Source: Ruania suaedae (GTDB lineage: Bacteria; Actinomycetota; Actinomycetes; Actinomycetales; Beutenbergiaceae). Taken from it: a stretch of DNA of 64,000 nt. How positions within the stretch are numbered: position 1 is the first letter of the stretch; each line of letters begins with the position of its first letter. The notes beneath the pieces are model-generated. The model ran no database searches and had not been told where the DNA came from. It saw only the letters and a program-made list of their open reading frames with translations. Shown here piece after piece: positions 17,251 through 26,104 of this stretch. The translations under genes were made by a program, and so were the position numbers. The stretch is taken from positions 3,038,001 to 3,102,000 of the forward strand of contig NZ_CP088018.1 in NCBI RefSeq assembly GCF_021049265.1, in the 5' to 3' direction.

Positions 17251-19026
17251 ATGACCGGCCACACCACCGCGTCAGCCACATCTGCGGCTGACGCCCCGAC
17301 TACGCAGCAGCGCGGTGAGGCCGCCCCGCGCCCGGCCCGGCCGAAGCGACCGAACGGGCAGTGGAAGGTCGACGGCACCGAGCCGCTCAACCACAACGAG
17401 GCCTTCAAACAGGAGGACAATGGGCTCAACGTGCGCGAGCGGATCGAGCAGGTCTACTCCAAGGAGGGCTTCGACTCGATCTCAGGCGATGACCTGCACG
17501 GCCGGTTCCGCTGGTGGGGCCTGTACACCCAGCGCAAGCCCGGTATCGACGGCGGCCGCACCGCCACGTTGGAGCCGCACGAGCTCGAGGACCGCTACTT
17601 CATGCTGCGGGTACGCATCGACGGCGGCGCGCTCACCACCACCCAGCTGCGGGTGATCGCCGGGATCTCCACCGAGTTCGCTCGGGGCTCGGCCGACATC
17701 ACCGACCGGCAGAACATCCAGCTGCACTGGGTCGAGGTCGAGGACGTGCCGGAGATCTGGCGCCGGCTCGAGGCGGTGGGCCTGGGCACCACCGAGGCGT
17801 GCGGAGACGTCCCGCGGGTGGTGCTCGGCAGCCCGGTGGCGGGCATCGCCGCCGACGAGATCCTCGACCCGGGCCCGGTGATCGAGGAGATCAACCGCCG
17901 CTACCTGGGCGTGCCGGAGCTGGCGAACCTGCCCCGCAAGTTCAAGACGGCGCTGACCGGTCATCCCAGCCAGGACGTGGTGCACGAGATCAACGACGTC
18001 GCCTTCGTCGGCCTGGTCCACCCCGAGCTGGGGCCCGGTTTCGACGTCTGGGTCGGCGGCGGGTTGTCCGCGAACCCGCGCCTGGGCGAGCGCCTCGGGG
18101 CCTTCGCCACCGCCGAGCAGGCACCGGACGTGTGGCATGGGGTCGCGCAGATCTTCCGCGACTACGGCTACCGCCGGCTGCGGAACAAGGCCCGCCTGAA
18201 GTTCCTGCTGGCGGACTGGGGGCCGGAGAAGTTCCGACAGGTGCTGCAGGAGGAGTACCTGGGCTACGAACTGCCCGACGGCCCACCTGCCCCGCAGCCA
18301 CGCACGCCCGGCGACCACGTCGGCGTGCACGCCCAGAAGGACGGCCGCTTCTACGTCGGGGCCGCCCCGTACGTGGGGCGGGTCAGCGGCGAGGCCCTCG
18401 CGGACGTGGCGGACCTGGCGGAGTCGGCGGGCTCGGAGCGGATCCGGCTCACGCCCCACCAGAAGTTGCTGGTGCTGGACGTGCCGGAGACCGCCGTCGA
18501 GCGGGTCACCGAGGGCCTGCGGGCCCTGGGCCTGGAGACCGACCCGAGCCCTTTCCGGCGCAGCACCATCGCCTGCACGGGGATCGAGTACTGCAAGCTG
18601 GCGATCGTCGAGACCAAGCAGACGGCCACTGAGACCATCGACGAGCTGGAGCGGCGCCTGGCGGACGTGCCGGACCTGCGGCCGCTGACGATGCACCTCA
18701 ACGGGTGCCCGAACTCGTGCGCCCGGATCCAGACCGCCGACATCGGCCTCAAGGGCCAGCTCGTGATGGACGACGACGGCGAGCAGGTATCCGGCTTCCA
18801 GGTGCACCTCGGCGGTGGCCTGGCCTCCGAGACGCGGGACGAGGCCGGCCTGGGGCGGACCGTGCGCGGGTTGAAGGTGACCGCGCAGGATCTGCCGGAC
18901 TACGTGGATCGGGTGACGCGGCGCTACCTGAGCGAGACGAGCCCGGAGGCGGAGGAAGGCTCCTCAGCCGACCGCGAGTCCTTCGCCTCGTGGGCCCACC
19001 GCGCGGACGAGGAGGCCCTCAAGTGA
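17251..19026 (+). CDS. nirA: Ferredoxin-dependent nitrite/sulfite reductase
   Basis: A protein of 591 residues with duplicated ferredoxin-like (NIR_SIR_ferr) and catalytic (NIR_SIR) halves. The Fe4S4-siroheme ligands are seen as A-C-T-G-I-E-Y-C and N-G-C-P-N-S-C. It reduces sulfite to sulfide with electrons from ferredoxin; the cys neighbours favour sulfite over nitrite. The ATG at 17251 follows GAGGAG. It is the first gene of the unit nirA-cysH-cysD-cysN, in which each start overlaps the preceding stop. I found no actinobacterial R-R-H-V-D-L leader peptide ahead of it. Confidence 0.92.
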   Translation: MTGHTTASATSAADAPTTQQRGEAAPRPARPKRPNGQWKVDGTEPLNHNEAFKQEDNGLNVRERIEQVYSKEGFDSISGDDLHGRFRWWGLYTQRKPGIDGGRTATLEPHELEDRYFMLRVRIDGGALTTTQLRVIAGISTEFARGSADITDRQNIQLHWVEVEDVPEIWRRLEAVGLGTTEACGDVPRVVLGSPVAGIAADEILDPGPVIEEINRRYLGVPELANLPRKFKTALTGHPSQDVVHEINDVAFVGLVHPELGPGFDVWVGGGLSANPRLGERLGAFATAEQAPDVWHGVAQIFRDYGYRRLRNKARLKFLLADWGPEKFRQVLQEEYLGYELPDGPPAPQPRTPGDHVGVHAQKDGRFYVGAAPYVGRVSGEALADVADLAESAGSERIRLTPHQKLLVLDVPETAVERVTEGLRALGLETDPSPFRRSTIACTGIEYCKLAIVETKQTATETIDELERRLADVPDLRPLTMHLNGCPNSCARIQTADIGLKGQLVMDDDGEQVSGFQVHLGGGLASETRDEAGLGRTVRGLKVTAQDLPDYVDRVTRRYLSETSPEAEEGSSADRESFASWAHRADEEALK

Positions 19027-19856
19027 GCGTGGGCGAGGCGAGCCCGCTGGCCACGCTCCGGCACGCGGCGCAGGAACGCCGGCAGGCGCGCGCGGCCTCG
19101 CGTGCCGCCCATCAGGAGCGACGATCAGCCGCCCGGCCGAAACGGTCGGCGACCGAGCTGCAGGAGGTGGTGGCCCGTGGCCAGGCGCTGCTGGGCGGGA
19201 GCGGGATCGGTGAGACCGACGAGGCGAGCCCGGCGCAGGTGGCCGCCTGGGCCGCGCAGGAGTTCGGGGTGCACCTGGCGGTGGCGTGCTCGATGGCCGA
19301 TGCGACGCTGCCGCACCTGATCTCCCGGCACGCGCCGTGGGTGGACGTGCTCTTCCTGGAGACCGGCTACCACTTCGCCGAGACCCGCGGCACGCGGGAC
19401 CGGGTGGAGCTGGAGATGGACGTCACCGTGGTGGACGTCCTGCCCGAGCTCACCGTGGCCGAGCAGGACGCCGCGCACGGCACGGACCTGTTCGCCCGCG
19501 ATCCCGCCGCCTGCTGCGCGATGCGCAAGGTCGAGCCCCTGCACCGCACCCTCGGCGGCTACGAGGCGTGGGTGACCGGGGTGCGACGCCAGGAGGCGCC
19601 CACCCGGGCGCAGACGCCGCTGGTGACGTGGGACGAGAAGAACGGTCTGGTCAAGATCAACCCGGTGGCCGCCTGGACCGACGCCGACCTCACCGGTTAC
19701 GCCGAGGAGCACGGCGTAATCCTCAACCCGCTCCTGGGTGAGGGGTACCCCTCGATCGGGTGCGCACCGTGCACGGCGCGCGTGGCCCCCGGAGCCGACC
19801 CCCGATCCGGCCGCTGGGCCGGGCTCGACAAGACGGAATGCGGACTGCACACATGA
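19023..19856 (+). CDS. cysH: Adenylyl-sulfate (APS) reductase, CysH family
   Basis: A protein of 277 residues. Cys164-Cys165 and the pair C247-x-x-C250 are the Fe4S4 ligands that separate APS reductases from the cluster-free PAPS type. The catalytic Cys is in E-C-G-L-H near the C-terminus (C273). It converts APS to sulfite and AMP using thioredoxin or a similar donor. The N-terminal 45 residues are Arg/Ala-rich and not part of the fold. GTG start in a GTGA overlap with nirA; a second GTG lies 6 nt further. Confidence 0.93.
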   Translation: MSVGEASPLATLRHAAQERRQARAASRAAHQERRSAARPKRSATELQEVVARGQALLGGSGIGETDEASPAQVAAWAAQEFGVHLAVACSMADATLPHLISRHAPWVDVLFLETGYHFAETRGTRDRVELEMDVTVVDVLPELTVAEQDAAHGTDLFARDPAACCAMRKVEPLHRTLGGYEAWVTGVRRQEAPTRAQTPLVTWDEKNGLVKINPVAAWTDADLTGYAEEHGVILNPLLGEGYPSIGCAPCTARVAPGADPRSGRWAGLDKTECGLHT

Positions 19857-20824
19857 GCATCGACGTGACGACTGCCCCGACCGCGGGAGCCGGCCTGGCG
19901 AGCACCGACTCGCCCGGCAGCTACCGGCTCACCCGCGCCGAGGCGCTGGAGAGCGAGAGCATCCACCTGATCCGGGAGGTGGTGGCCGAGTTCGAGCGGC
20001 CGGTGCTGCTCTTCTCCGGCGGCAAGGACTCGGTGGTGATGCTGCACCTGGCGGCCAAGGCGTTCTGGCCGGCGAAGGTGCCCTTCGGGGTGCTGCACGT
20101 GGACACCGGGCACAACTTCCCCGAGGTGCTGGCCTACCGCGACCGCACCGTGGAACGGCTGGGGGTGCACTTGCACGTCGCGAGCGTGCAGGACTACGTC
20201 GACGACGGCCGGCTGCGCGAGCGCCCCGACGGCACCCGCAACCCGCTGCAGACCCTCCCGCTGCTGGACGCGATCACCGGCCACAAGTTCGACGCCGTCT
20301 TCGGCGGCGGGCGCCGGGACGAGGAGAAGGCGCGAGCCAAGGAGCGGGTGATCTCCCTGCGCGATGAGTTCGGGCAGTGGGATCCGCGCAACCAGCGCCC
20401 GGAGCTGTGGAACCTCTACAACGGCCGGCACCGGCCCGGTGAGCACGTGCGCGCCTTCCCGCTGTCGAACTGGACCGAGCTGGACGTGTGGAGCTACATC
20501 GAGGCCGAGGGCATCGACCTGCCGCACCTGTACTACGCCCACGAGCGGGAGGTCTTCGACCGCGACGGGATGCTGCTGGCGGTGGGCGAGCACGCCCGCC
20601 CCCGCACCGACGCCGAGCTGGCGAGCGTCCGCACCGAGCAGGTGCGCTACCGCACCATCGGCGACATGAGCTGCACCGGGGCGGTGCTCTCCGGCGCGGC
20701 TGACCCGGCCGCCGTCGTGGCCGAGGTGGCCGCCACCCGCATCACCGAACGCGGCGCCACCCGCGCCGACGACAGGCTCTCCGAGGCCGCCATGGAGGAC
20801 CGCAAGAAGGAGGGCTACTTCTGA
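19853..20824 (+). CDS. cysD: Sulfate adenylyltransferase subunit 2
   Basis: A protein of 323 residues, the ATP-pyrophosphatase subunit. The PP-loop reads L-F-S-G-G-K-D-S near residue 60; G-G-G-R-R-D-E-E-K-A-R-A-K-E-R is a CysD hallmark, and the tail ends D-R-K-K-E-G-Y-F. With CysN it makes APS from sulfate and ATP, driven by GTP hydrolysis. The ATG at 19853 overlaps the cysH stop (ATGA). Confidence 0.97.
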   Translation: MSIDVTTAPTAGAGLASTDSPGSYRLTRAEALESESIHLIREVVAEFERPVLLFSGGKDSVVMLHLAAKAFWPAKVPFGVLHVDTGHNFPEVLAYRDRTVERLGVHLHVASVQDYVDDGRLRERPDGTRNPLQTLPLLDAITGHKFDAVFGGGRRDEEKARAKERVISLRDEFGQWDPRNQRPELWNLYNGRHRPGEHVRAFPLSNWTELDVWSYIEAEGIDLPHLYYAHEREVFDRDGMLLAVGEHARPRTDAELASVRTEQVRYRTIGDMSCTGAVLSGAADPAAVVAEVAATRITERGATRADDRLSEAAMEDRKKEGYF

Positions 20825-22158
20825 TGAGCACACTCACCGAGGCCGCGGCGCTCGATCCGACCGCCGCCGACCCCAGCGCCATCGATCCCACCGCCCCCGG
20901 CACGCTGCTGCGCCTGGCCACCGCCGGGTCCGTCGATGACGGCAAGTCCACCCTCGTGGGCCGGCTGCTGTACGACTCCAAGTCCGTGCTCGCCGACCAG
21001 TGGGACGCGATCGAACGCGTCTCGGCCGGCCGCGGCCAGGAGTCGGCGGACCTGGCGCTGCTCACGGACGGCCTGCGCGCCGAGCGCGAGCAGGGCATCA
21101 CCATCGACGTGGCCTACCGCTATTTCGCCACCCGGACCCGTTCGTTCATCCTGGCCGACTGCCCCGGGCACGTGCAGTACACCCGCAACACCGTGACCGG
21201 GGCCTCGACCGCGGACGCGGTGGTGCTGCTGGTGGACGCCCGCCACGGTCTGCTCGAGCAGACCCGGCGCCACCTCGCCGTGGTGGGGTTGCTGCGGGTG
21301 CCGCACGTGGTGGTCGCGGTGAACAAGATCGACCTGGTCGGTTACTCCCGCGAACGCTTCGTCGAGCTGGCCGAGAAGATCCGGGCATCCGCCGCCTCCC
21401 TCGGGATTCCGCACGTGCACCCGATCCCGGTCTCGGCGCTGATCGGCGACAACGTGGTCACCCGCGCGGAGCAGTCGATGCCCTGGTACGAGGGCCCGAG
21501 CCTGCTGGAATTGCTGGAGGCGCTGCCGGTCGCCGACGCCCCCACCACCGAGGCGTTCCGGATGCCGGTGCAGTCCGTGCTGCGCCCGCAGGGTGCTGCG
21601 GTCTCGCCCGAGTACAGCGAGTACCGGGGCTACGCGGGGCAGGTCGCCGCCGGCGTCGTGCGCGTCGGCGATCCGGTGGTGATCCTGCCCGGCGGCCGGC
21701 ACACCACCGTCGAGGGCATCGACACCCCGGGAGGGGAGCTGGCGGAGGCGTTCGCACCGCAGTCGGTGGCGATCCGGCTCAGCGACGAGATCGACGTCGC
21801 CCGCGGGGACCTCATCGCCGCGGCCGCCGACGCACCACGGCCGGTCAAGGAGCTGACCGGTACCGTCAGCTGGCTCAGCGACCAGCCGCTGCGGCCTGGC
21901 GCCCGGGTGCTGCTCAAGCACACCACCCGTACCGTGCGGGCGATCGTCACCGAGGTGCTCGGGCGGCTCGACCTCAACAGCGGCGCGACGAGCCCGGCCG
22001 AGGCGCTCGAGCTCAATGACATCGGCACGGTCCGGGTGCGGTTGGCCGAACCCGTCGTGGCCGAGGACTACGCCACCTCCCGGCGCACGGGTGCGTTCCT
22101 GCTGATCGACGCCCACGACGGCAACACCCTCGCGGCGGGGATGGCCGGCACTCCCTGA
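20824..22158 (+). CDS. cysN: Sulfate adenylyltransferase subunit 1 (GTPase)
   Basis: A protein of 444 residues, an EF-Tu-like GTPase: G1 G-S-V-D-D-G-K-S-T, G3 D-C-P-G-H, G4 N-K-I-D. Two beta-barrel domains follow. It ends without the APS kinase (CysC) extension found in fused CysNC proteins, which agrees with direct APS reduction by the CysH encoded here. Its start overlaps the cysD stop. Repeat copy B begins 3 nt after its stop. Confidence 0.96.
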   Translation: MSTLTEAAALDPTAADPSAIDPTAPGTLLRLATAGSVDDGKSTLVGRLLYDSKSVLADQWDAIERVSAGRGQESADLALLTDGLRAEREQGITIDVAYRYFATRTRSFILADCPGHVQYTRNTVTGASTADAVVLLVDARHGLLEQTRRHLAVVGLLRVPHVVVAVNKIDLVGYSRERFVELAEKIRASAASLGIPHVHPIPVSALIGDNVVTRAEQSMPWYEGPSLLELLEALPVADAPTTEAFRMPVQSVLRPQGAAVSPEYSEYRGYAGQVAAGVVRVGDPVVILPGGRHTTVEGIDTPGGELAEAFAPQSVAIRLSDEIDVARGDLIAAAADAPRPVKELTGTVSWLSDQPLRPGARVLLKHTTRTVRAIVTEVLGRLDLNSGATSPAEALELNDIGTVRVRLAEPVVAEDYATSRRTGAFLLIDAHDGNTLAAGMAGTP

Positions 22159-22161
22159 ACA

Positions 22162-22225
22162 GAACTGACGTCCCTCAGCACACCTGTGCCAGATGCGGCA
22201 CGGCATCGCTGAGGGGCGTCGGTTG
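22162..22225. repeat. 64-bp palindromic repeat, copy B
   Basis: Arm GAACTGACG, 14 nt, core TGTGCCAGATGCGGCACGG, 13 nt, arm CGTCGGTTG. The two spacers also pair with each other (CCCTCAG with CTGAGGG), so this copy folds into one long hairpin. It lies between cysN and the lactone oxidase gene, both rightward, and could end the cys operon transcript. Confidence 0.85.
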
Positions 22226-22246
22226 TGTTCGCGGCACAATGAGCCG

Positions 22247-23587
22247 ATGACGGCGCACACCTGGCGCAACTGGGCCGGCACGGCCACCGCCCGGCCCAGC
22301 CATGTCGCCCGGCCCCGCGACGAGGGCGAGGTGGCCGACCTGGTGCGGGGCGCCGTCGAGGCCGGTCGCACCGTGCGGGCGGTCGGCGCCGGGCACTCCT
22401 TCACCCCGGCCGCCGCCACTGAGGGCACGCTGGTGCACCTGGACGCCCTGGACCACCTGGAGTCCCTCGGCCCTCCGGCGGCGGACGGCTCCCGCCTGGT
22501 GACCGTGGGCGCCGGGATCCGCCTGCACGCGCTGTGCCGGAGGCTCGCCGCCCACGGACTCGCGCTGGAGAACATGGGCGACATCGATCGCCAGTCCCTC
22601 GCCGGGGCGATCTCCACCGGCACCCACGGCACCGGCGCCCGCCTCGGCGGGCTGGCCACCCAGGTGCACGGACTGCGCGTGGTCACCGCCGACGCCCGCA
22701 TCCACGCCGTCCACCCCGGGGCCGGCGACGGCGGAGCCTCCCTGTTCGAGCTGGCCCGCCTCGGCCTGGGCACAGCCGGGATCCTGACGGCGATCACGCT
22801 GCGCTGCGTGCCCGCGTTCACGCTCACCGCCACCGAGGCCCCGAGGCCGTGGCGCGAGGCCCTCGCCTCCCTCGAGGACCCGGCCACTGCCGACCACGTC
22901 GAGTTCTACTGGTTCCCCGGCACCGCCGTAGCCCTGACGAAGACGAACACCCGCGACGGTGCCGCTCCCCCACTGGCCCCCGCGCGCCGGCTGCTGGAGG
23001 ACGAGCTGCTGGCCAATGGGGTCTTCGAGGTGACCAACCGGATCGCCACCGCCGTGCCGGCCCTGACGCCGCGCCTCAACCGCCTTGCCGCCCGCGCGCT
23101 CGGTGCCCGGACCTACACCGCCCCCTCCCACGAGGTCTTCGTCTCCCCGCGCCGGGTGCGCTTCGCCGAGATGGAATACGCCCTGCCCGTCGAGGCCCTG
23201 CCCGAGGCGCTCGGTGAGGTGGACGCCTGGCTGCGCCGCAGCCGCGAGAACGTGCCGTTCCCGATCGAGGTGCGCGTCGCCGCCGCCGATCAGGTCTGGC
23301 TCTCGACGGCGTACGGCCGGGCCACCGGATACGTGGCGGTGCACCAGTACCACCGCCTGCCCTACGCCCGGTACTTCCGGGCGATCGAGGCCATCATGCG
23401 CCGCTATGACGGTCGACCGCACTGGGGGAAGCTGCACCGCCGTCGGGCCGATGACCTGGCCCACAACTACCCTCGGTGGGCCGATGCCCTGGCCGTGCGC
23501 GAGCGCCACGACCCGGCCGGGGTGTTCGCGAACGCCTACACCGACCGGGTGCTCGGGGCGCGGGTGGGTGGCATCCGGGGCAGGTAG
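22247..23587 (+). CDS. D-arabinono-1,4-lactone oxidase family FAD enzyme
   Basis: A protein of 446 residues. The N-terminal FAD-binding 4 domain shows G-A-G-H-S-F-T near residue 45 and G-A-I-S-T-G-T-H-G-T-G near residue 120. The ALO domain follows and closes with P-H-W-G-K-L-H, where H and K/R line the active site. Such enzymes oxidise aldonolactones or alditols using O2. The ATG at 22247 is used because earlier in-frame starts lie inside repeat B. The true substrate is unknown. Confidence 0.85.
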   Translation: MTAHTWRNWAGTATARPSHVARPRDEGEVADLVRGAVEAGRTVRAVGAGHSFTPAAATEGTLVHLDALDHLESLGPPAADGSRLVTVGAGIRLHALCRRLAAHGLALENMGDIDRQSLAGAISTGTHGTGARLGGLATQVHGLRVVTADARIHAVHPGAGDGGASLFELARLGLGTAGILTAITLRCVPAFTLTATEAPRPWREALASLEDPATADHVEFYWFPGTAVALTKTNTRDGAAPPLAPARRLLEDELLANGVFEVTNRIATAVPALTPRLNRLAARALGARTYTAPSHEVFVSPRRVRFAEMEYALPVEALPEALGEVDAWLRRSRENVPFPIEVRVAAADQVWLSTAYGRATGYVAVHQYHRLPYARYFRAIEAIMRRYDGRPHWGKLHRRRADDLAHNYPRWADALAVRERHDPAGVFANAYTDRVLGARVGGIRGR

Positions 23588-23614
23588 CATCGCTACGTCG
23601 TAGACGTCACGTCG

Positions 23615-24451
23615 ATGGGAGCCCCGGTGCGACGCATCGTGTCCGCGGAGCTGAACGTGACCGCGGCGATCGGTACCACGCAGATCGCGCTGCAGGTCGC
23701 GCTCGCGCGCGTGCCCGGGCTGGTGGTGGAGGAGTCGCTGGAGATCCTTCAGGACGGCCGGGCGCTCGAGCCGGAGGAGATCGCGACCGGCCGGGGCGAG
23801 CGCATGCACGTGCTCACGCTCGAGCGGACGGCGAGCGAGGCCGGGAACGTGAGCGTGACCTACCGGGGCAGCGCGCAGACGCAGGCGGGCGCCGACGGGG
23901 AGCGGACGAGCCCCGCGGATCTGATGGCCTACCGGCGGCCCAGCCGCTACGCCCAGTCGGATGAGCTGTTCGTGACCGCCCGCCGCGAGCTCGGCGGACG
24001 CCACGGTCTGGAGTTGGTCCACGCCGTCGGCGACTGGGTGGCCGCCCGGGTGCGCTACGTGCCCGGATCGAGCCGGGTGACCGATGGTGCCGTCGCGACA
24101 CTGCTGCAGGGGCAGGGCGTGTGCCGGGACTATGCCCACCTGGTGGTGGCGTTGTTGCGGGCTCTCGACGTCCCGGCCCGGCTCGCCGCGGTCTACGCGC
24201 CGGGCCTGCGTCCGATGGATTTCCACGCCGTCGCCGAGGCGTGGGTGCAGGGGGCCTGGTACACCGTCGATGCCACCCGGATGGCGCCGCGGGCCTCATT
24301 GGTGCGGATCGCCACCGGCCGCGACGCCGCCGACACCGCTTTCCTGTCCGCCTACGGCGCCGGCATCCGGATGGGCCACCAGGCGGTCACCGCCGTGGTC
24401 GAGGGCGACCTTCCGACCGAGGATCCGACGGCTGCGGTGCAGATGCCGTGA
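23615..24451 (+). CDS. Transglutaminase-like cysteine protease fold protein
   Basis: A protein of 278 residues: an N-terminal beta-rich bacterial transglutaminase domain (about 10-110) and a transglutaminase-like core with catalytic triad C170 (G-Q-G-V-C-R-D-Y), H204 (D-F-H-A) and D219 (V-D-A-T-R). No signal peptide, so it is cytoplasmic. Function is likely peptidase or amidase rather than crosslinking, by analogy only. Its stop overlaps the start of the next gene (GTGA). Confidence 0.85.
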   Translation: MGAPVRRIVSAELNVTAAIGTTQIALQVALARVPGLVVEESLEILQDGRALEPEEIATGRGERMHVLTLERTASEAGNVSVTYRGSAQTQAGADGERTSPADLMAYRRPSRYAQSDELFVTARRELGGRHGLELVHAVGDWVAARVRYVPGSSRVTDGAVATLLQGQGVCRDYAHLVVALLRALDVPARLAAVYAPGLRPMDFHAVAEAWVQGAWYTVDATRMAPRASLVRIATGRDAADTAFLSAYGAGIRMGHQAVTAVVEGDLPTEDPTAAVQMP

Positions 24452-25101
24452 CCGAGCCGGTCGCCCGGGAGACGACACAGGAGAAGTGGGCCCGCCGCTT
24501 CGCCGTGCCCGTCCTGGTGGCCGCACTCGCGGCGGTACCCGCGCTGTTCCTGACGCTGCTACCGCAGCCCTGGACGACCGTGGGCCTGGTGGTCAATGTC
24601 CTCTCCGGGGCGGTCCTCACGGCCGAGACCGTCGTGCTCTTCGCGGTCTCGGCGGACAAGCGCGCCTGGCTGCGCACGCACTGGTGGCTGGTGCTGGTGA
24701 CCGCGCTGGTGCTGGTCAGCGTGGTGCTCGCACTGGGGCCGCTGCAGATTCTGCGGCTGGTGCGGGTGGTGGCAGCACTACGGGTGCTCGGCGTCGGCAG
24801 GATCCTCAAGTCCGGGCGGGTGCTGGTCAACCGGATCGAGGGAGTGCAACCGGTCCTGCCGCGCGGTATCGCGGCGGGTCTGGTGCTGATCTTCTCCACC
24901 GTGGTGCTCGTGGATCCCGACTCCCCCAGCCGGCAGCTGCTGTCCGACGTGCTGCCCTCAGACGCCGCCGTGGTGGTGGCGGTGATCGGCGGACTCGCCC
25001 TGGCCGCGGCCACCTGGCTGGTGCTGCGCGGGAGCCGCGAACAGCAGGAGGACCGGCCCGGCGTGGACGAGGAGGCGAGCAGCGGACAGCGCGATGACTG
25101 A
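24448..25101 (+). CDS. Voltage-sensor-like membrane protein without pore motif
   Basis: A protein of 217 residues with six predicted helices at about 18-38, 44-67, 79-96, 98-118, 139-155 and 172-193. The fourth carries regularly spaced Arg (R103, R106, R112, R118, then K121, R124), like the S4 segment of voltage-gated channels; acidic E60 and D70 lie at the end of helix 2. The last two helices have no T-V-G-Y-G selectivity filter. The tail is acidic. GTG start overlaps the transglutaminase stop. It may be a voltage-sensor relative or a degenerate channel; it is not a standard K+ channel. Confidence 0.65.
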   Translation: MTEPVARETTQEKWARRFAVPVLVAALAAVPALFLTLLPQPWTTVGLVVNVLSGAVLTAETVVLFAVSADKRAWLRTHWWLVLVTALVLVSVVLALGPLQILRLVRVVAALRVLGVGRILKSGRVLVNRIEGVQPVLPRGIAAGLVLIFSTVVLVDPDSPSRQLLSDVLPSDAAVVVAVIGGLALAAATWLVLRGSREQQEDRPGVDEEASSGQRDD

Positions 25102-25166
25102 CACACCGGGCGCGGGCCCCACGTCCCGCGCTGGCGTAGGCTGGGCGCCGCCGCTGCACGCGGCGC

Positions 25167-25239
25167 GGGCCTCTAGCTCAACTGGCAGAGCAACGGACTT
25201 TTAATCCGTGGGTTGTGGGTTCGAGCCCCACGGGGCCTA
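25167..25239 (+). tRNA. tRNA-Lys (anticodon TTT)
   Basis: A full cloverleaf of 73 nt: acceptor GGGCCTC pairs with GGGGCCT (two G-U pairs), D stem GCTC/GAGC, anticodon stem ACGGA/TCCGT with loop CTTTTAA, T stem GTGGG/CCCAC. CCA is not encoded. The last three bases are also the stop codon of the convergent YrhK-like gene. Confidence 0.97.
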
Positions 25240-26007
25240 CTGCCGGGGTTGCGGTGCGTGATCGGTGGACCGGGCCGGCTCGTCCAGCTCCTTGAACGCG
25301 GCGAGCCCCCCGGCGGCGAACATCGCCGATCCGATGAGGAACGACCAGTTCGCGAGCGCCTCGGCGGACGGCGCCAGACCGGCACCGCTGCCGAGCAGGA
25401 ACAGCGCGCTCCCGAGCAGGTTCGCCGCCGCGGAGACCGTGCCGATGTCACGGGAGGGCCAGGACTCGCGCAGGTACAGGTAGCTGGAGATGACGAATCC
25501 CACCGACCCCGCGGTGTTGAGCGCTGCCACGAGGGTGCCGAGCTGGGTGGTGAGGGTCTCGATCACCATTCCCGCCTGGAACAGCACCGCGGCGGCCGCC
25601 CCCTGCACCATCGAGGCCCTCCCGGCGACCGTGGCCCAGAACTGCTCGAGGCCGCGAGGCTCGACGGCGCCCCACGCCTCCCGGACCGCGAACGCGGCGC
25701 CGACGCTGAAGATCGTGGCGCCGATGAGGTTGCCGGTCCGCACCCACAGCGCGTCGGCACCCGGTCCGGCGATCGCGCCGAAGGCGGCGGCGATGAAGAG
25801 CACCGCACCGGCGGTGAAGCTGACCGCCATCCAGAAGGAGGCGTCACGGGTGCTCAGGGAGCGGGCCGGCGATCGCGCCCGCCGGGACCAGCGCTCGCTG
25901 AACTCCAGCGTGCGCCCTTCCACCTCCGCTACGGCGTGCACCACGATCCCGTGGACGCGCGTCAGCTCCCGGTGCTCGAGCTCGAGGACGTCAGTGGGGC
26001 GTTGCAT
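25237..26007 (-). CDS. YrhK-like domain membrane protein
   Basis: A protein of about 256 residues. A hydrophilic N-terminus of about 55 residues is followed by seven or so helices. The last part, N-W-S-F-L-I-G-S-A-M-F-A-A-G-G, resembles the YrhK domain (PF14145), and an earlier copy of the same pattern (W-V-R-T-G-N-L-I-G-A-T-I-F) suggests internal duplication. The start is uncertain: ATG 26007 has GGAG only 2 nt upstream. Its stop codon lies inside the tRNA-Lys gene. Function unknown. Confidence 0.7.
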   Translation of the reverse strand: MQRPTDVLELEHRELTRVHGIVVHAVAEVEGRTLEFSERWSRRARSPARSLSTRDASFWMAVSFTAGAVLFIAAAFGAIAGPGADALWVRTGNLIGATIFSVGAAFAVREAWGAVEPRGLEQFWATVAGRASMVQGAAAAVLFQAGMVIETLTTQLGTLVAALNTAGSVGFVISSYLYLRESWPSRDIGTVSAAANLLGSALFLLGSGAGLAPSAEALANWSFLIGSAMFAAGGLAAFKELDEPARSTDHAPQPRQ

Positions 26008-26104
26008 CACTCCATCATGGAACAGGTGATCCACGGCCGGGGCGCTCACCTCCCGGTCTCGGATGACACAGTAGGCGTAGGAGATCGGACGACGGAGGTT
26101 GAGG

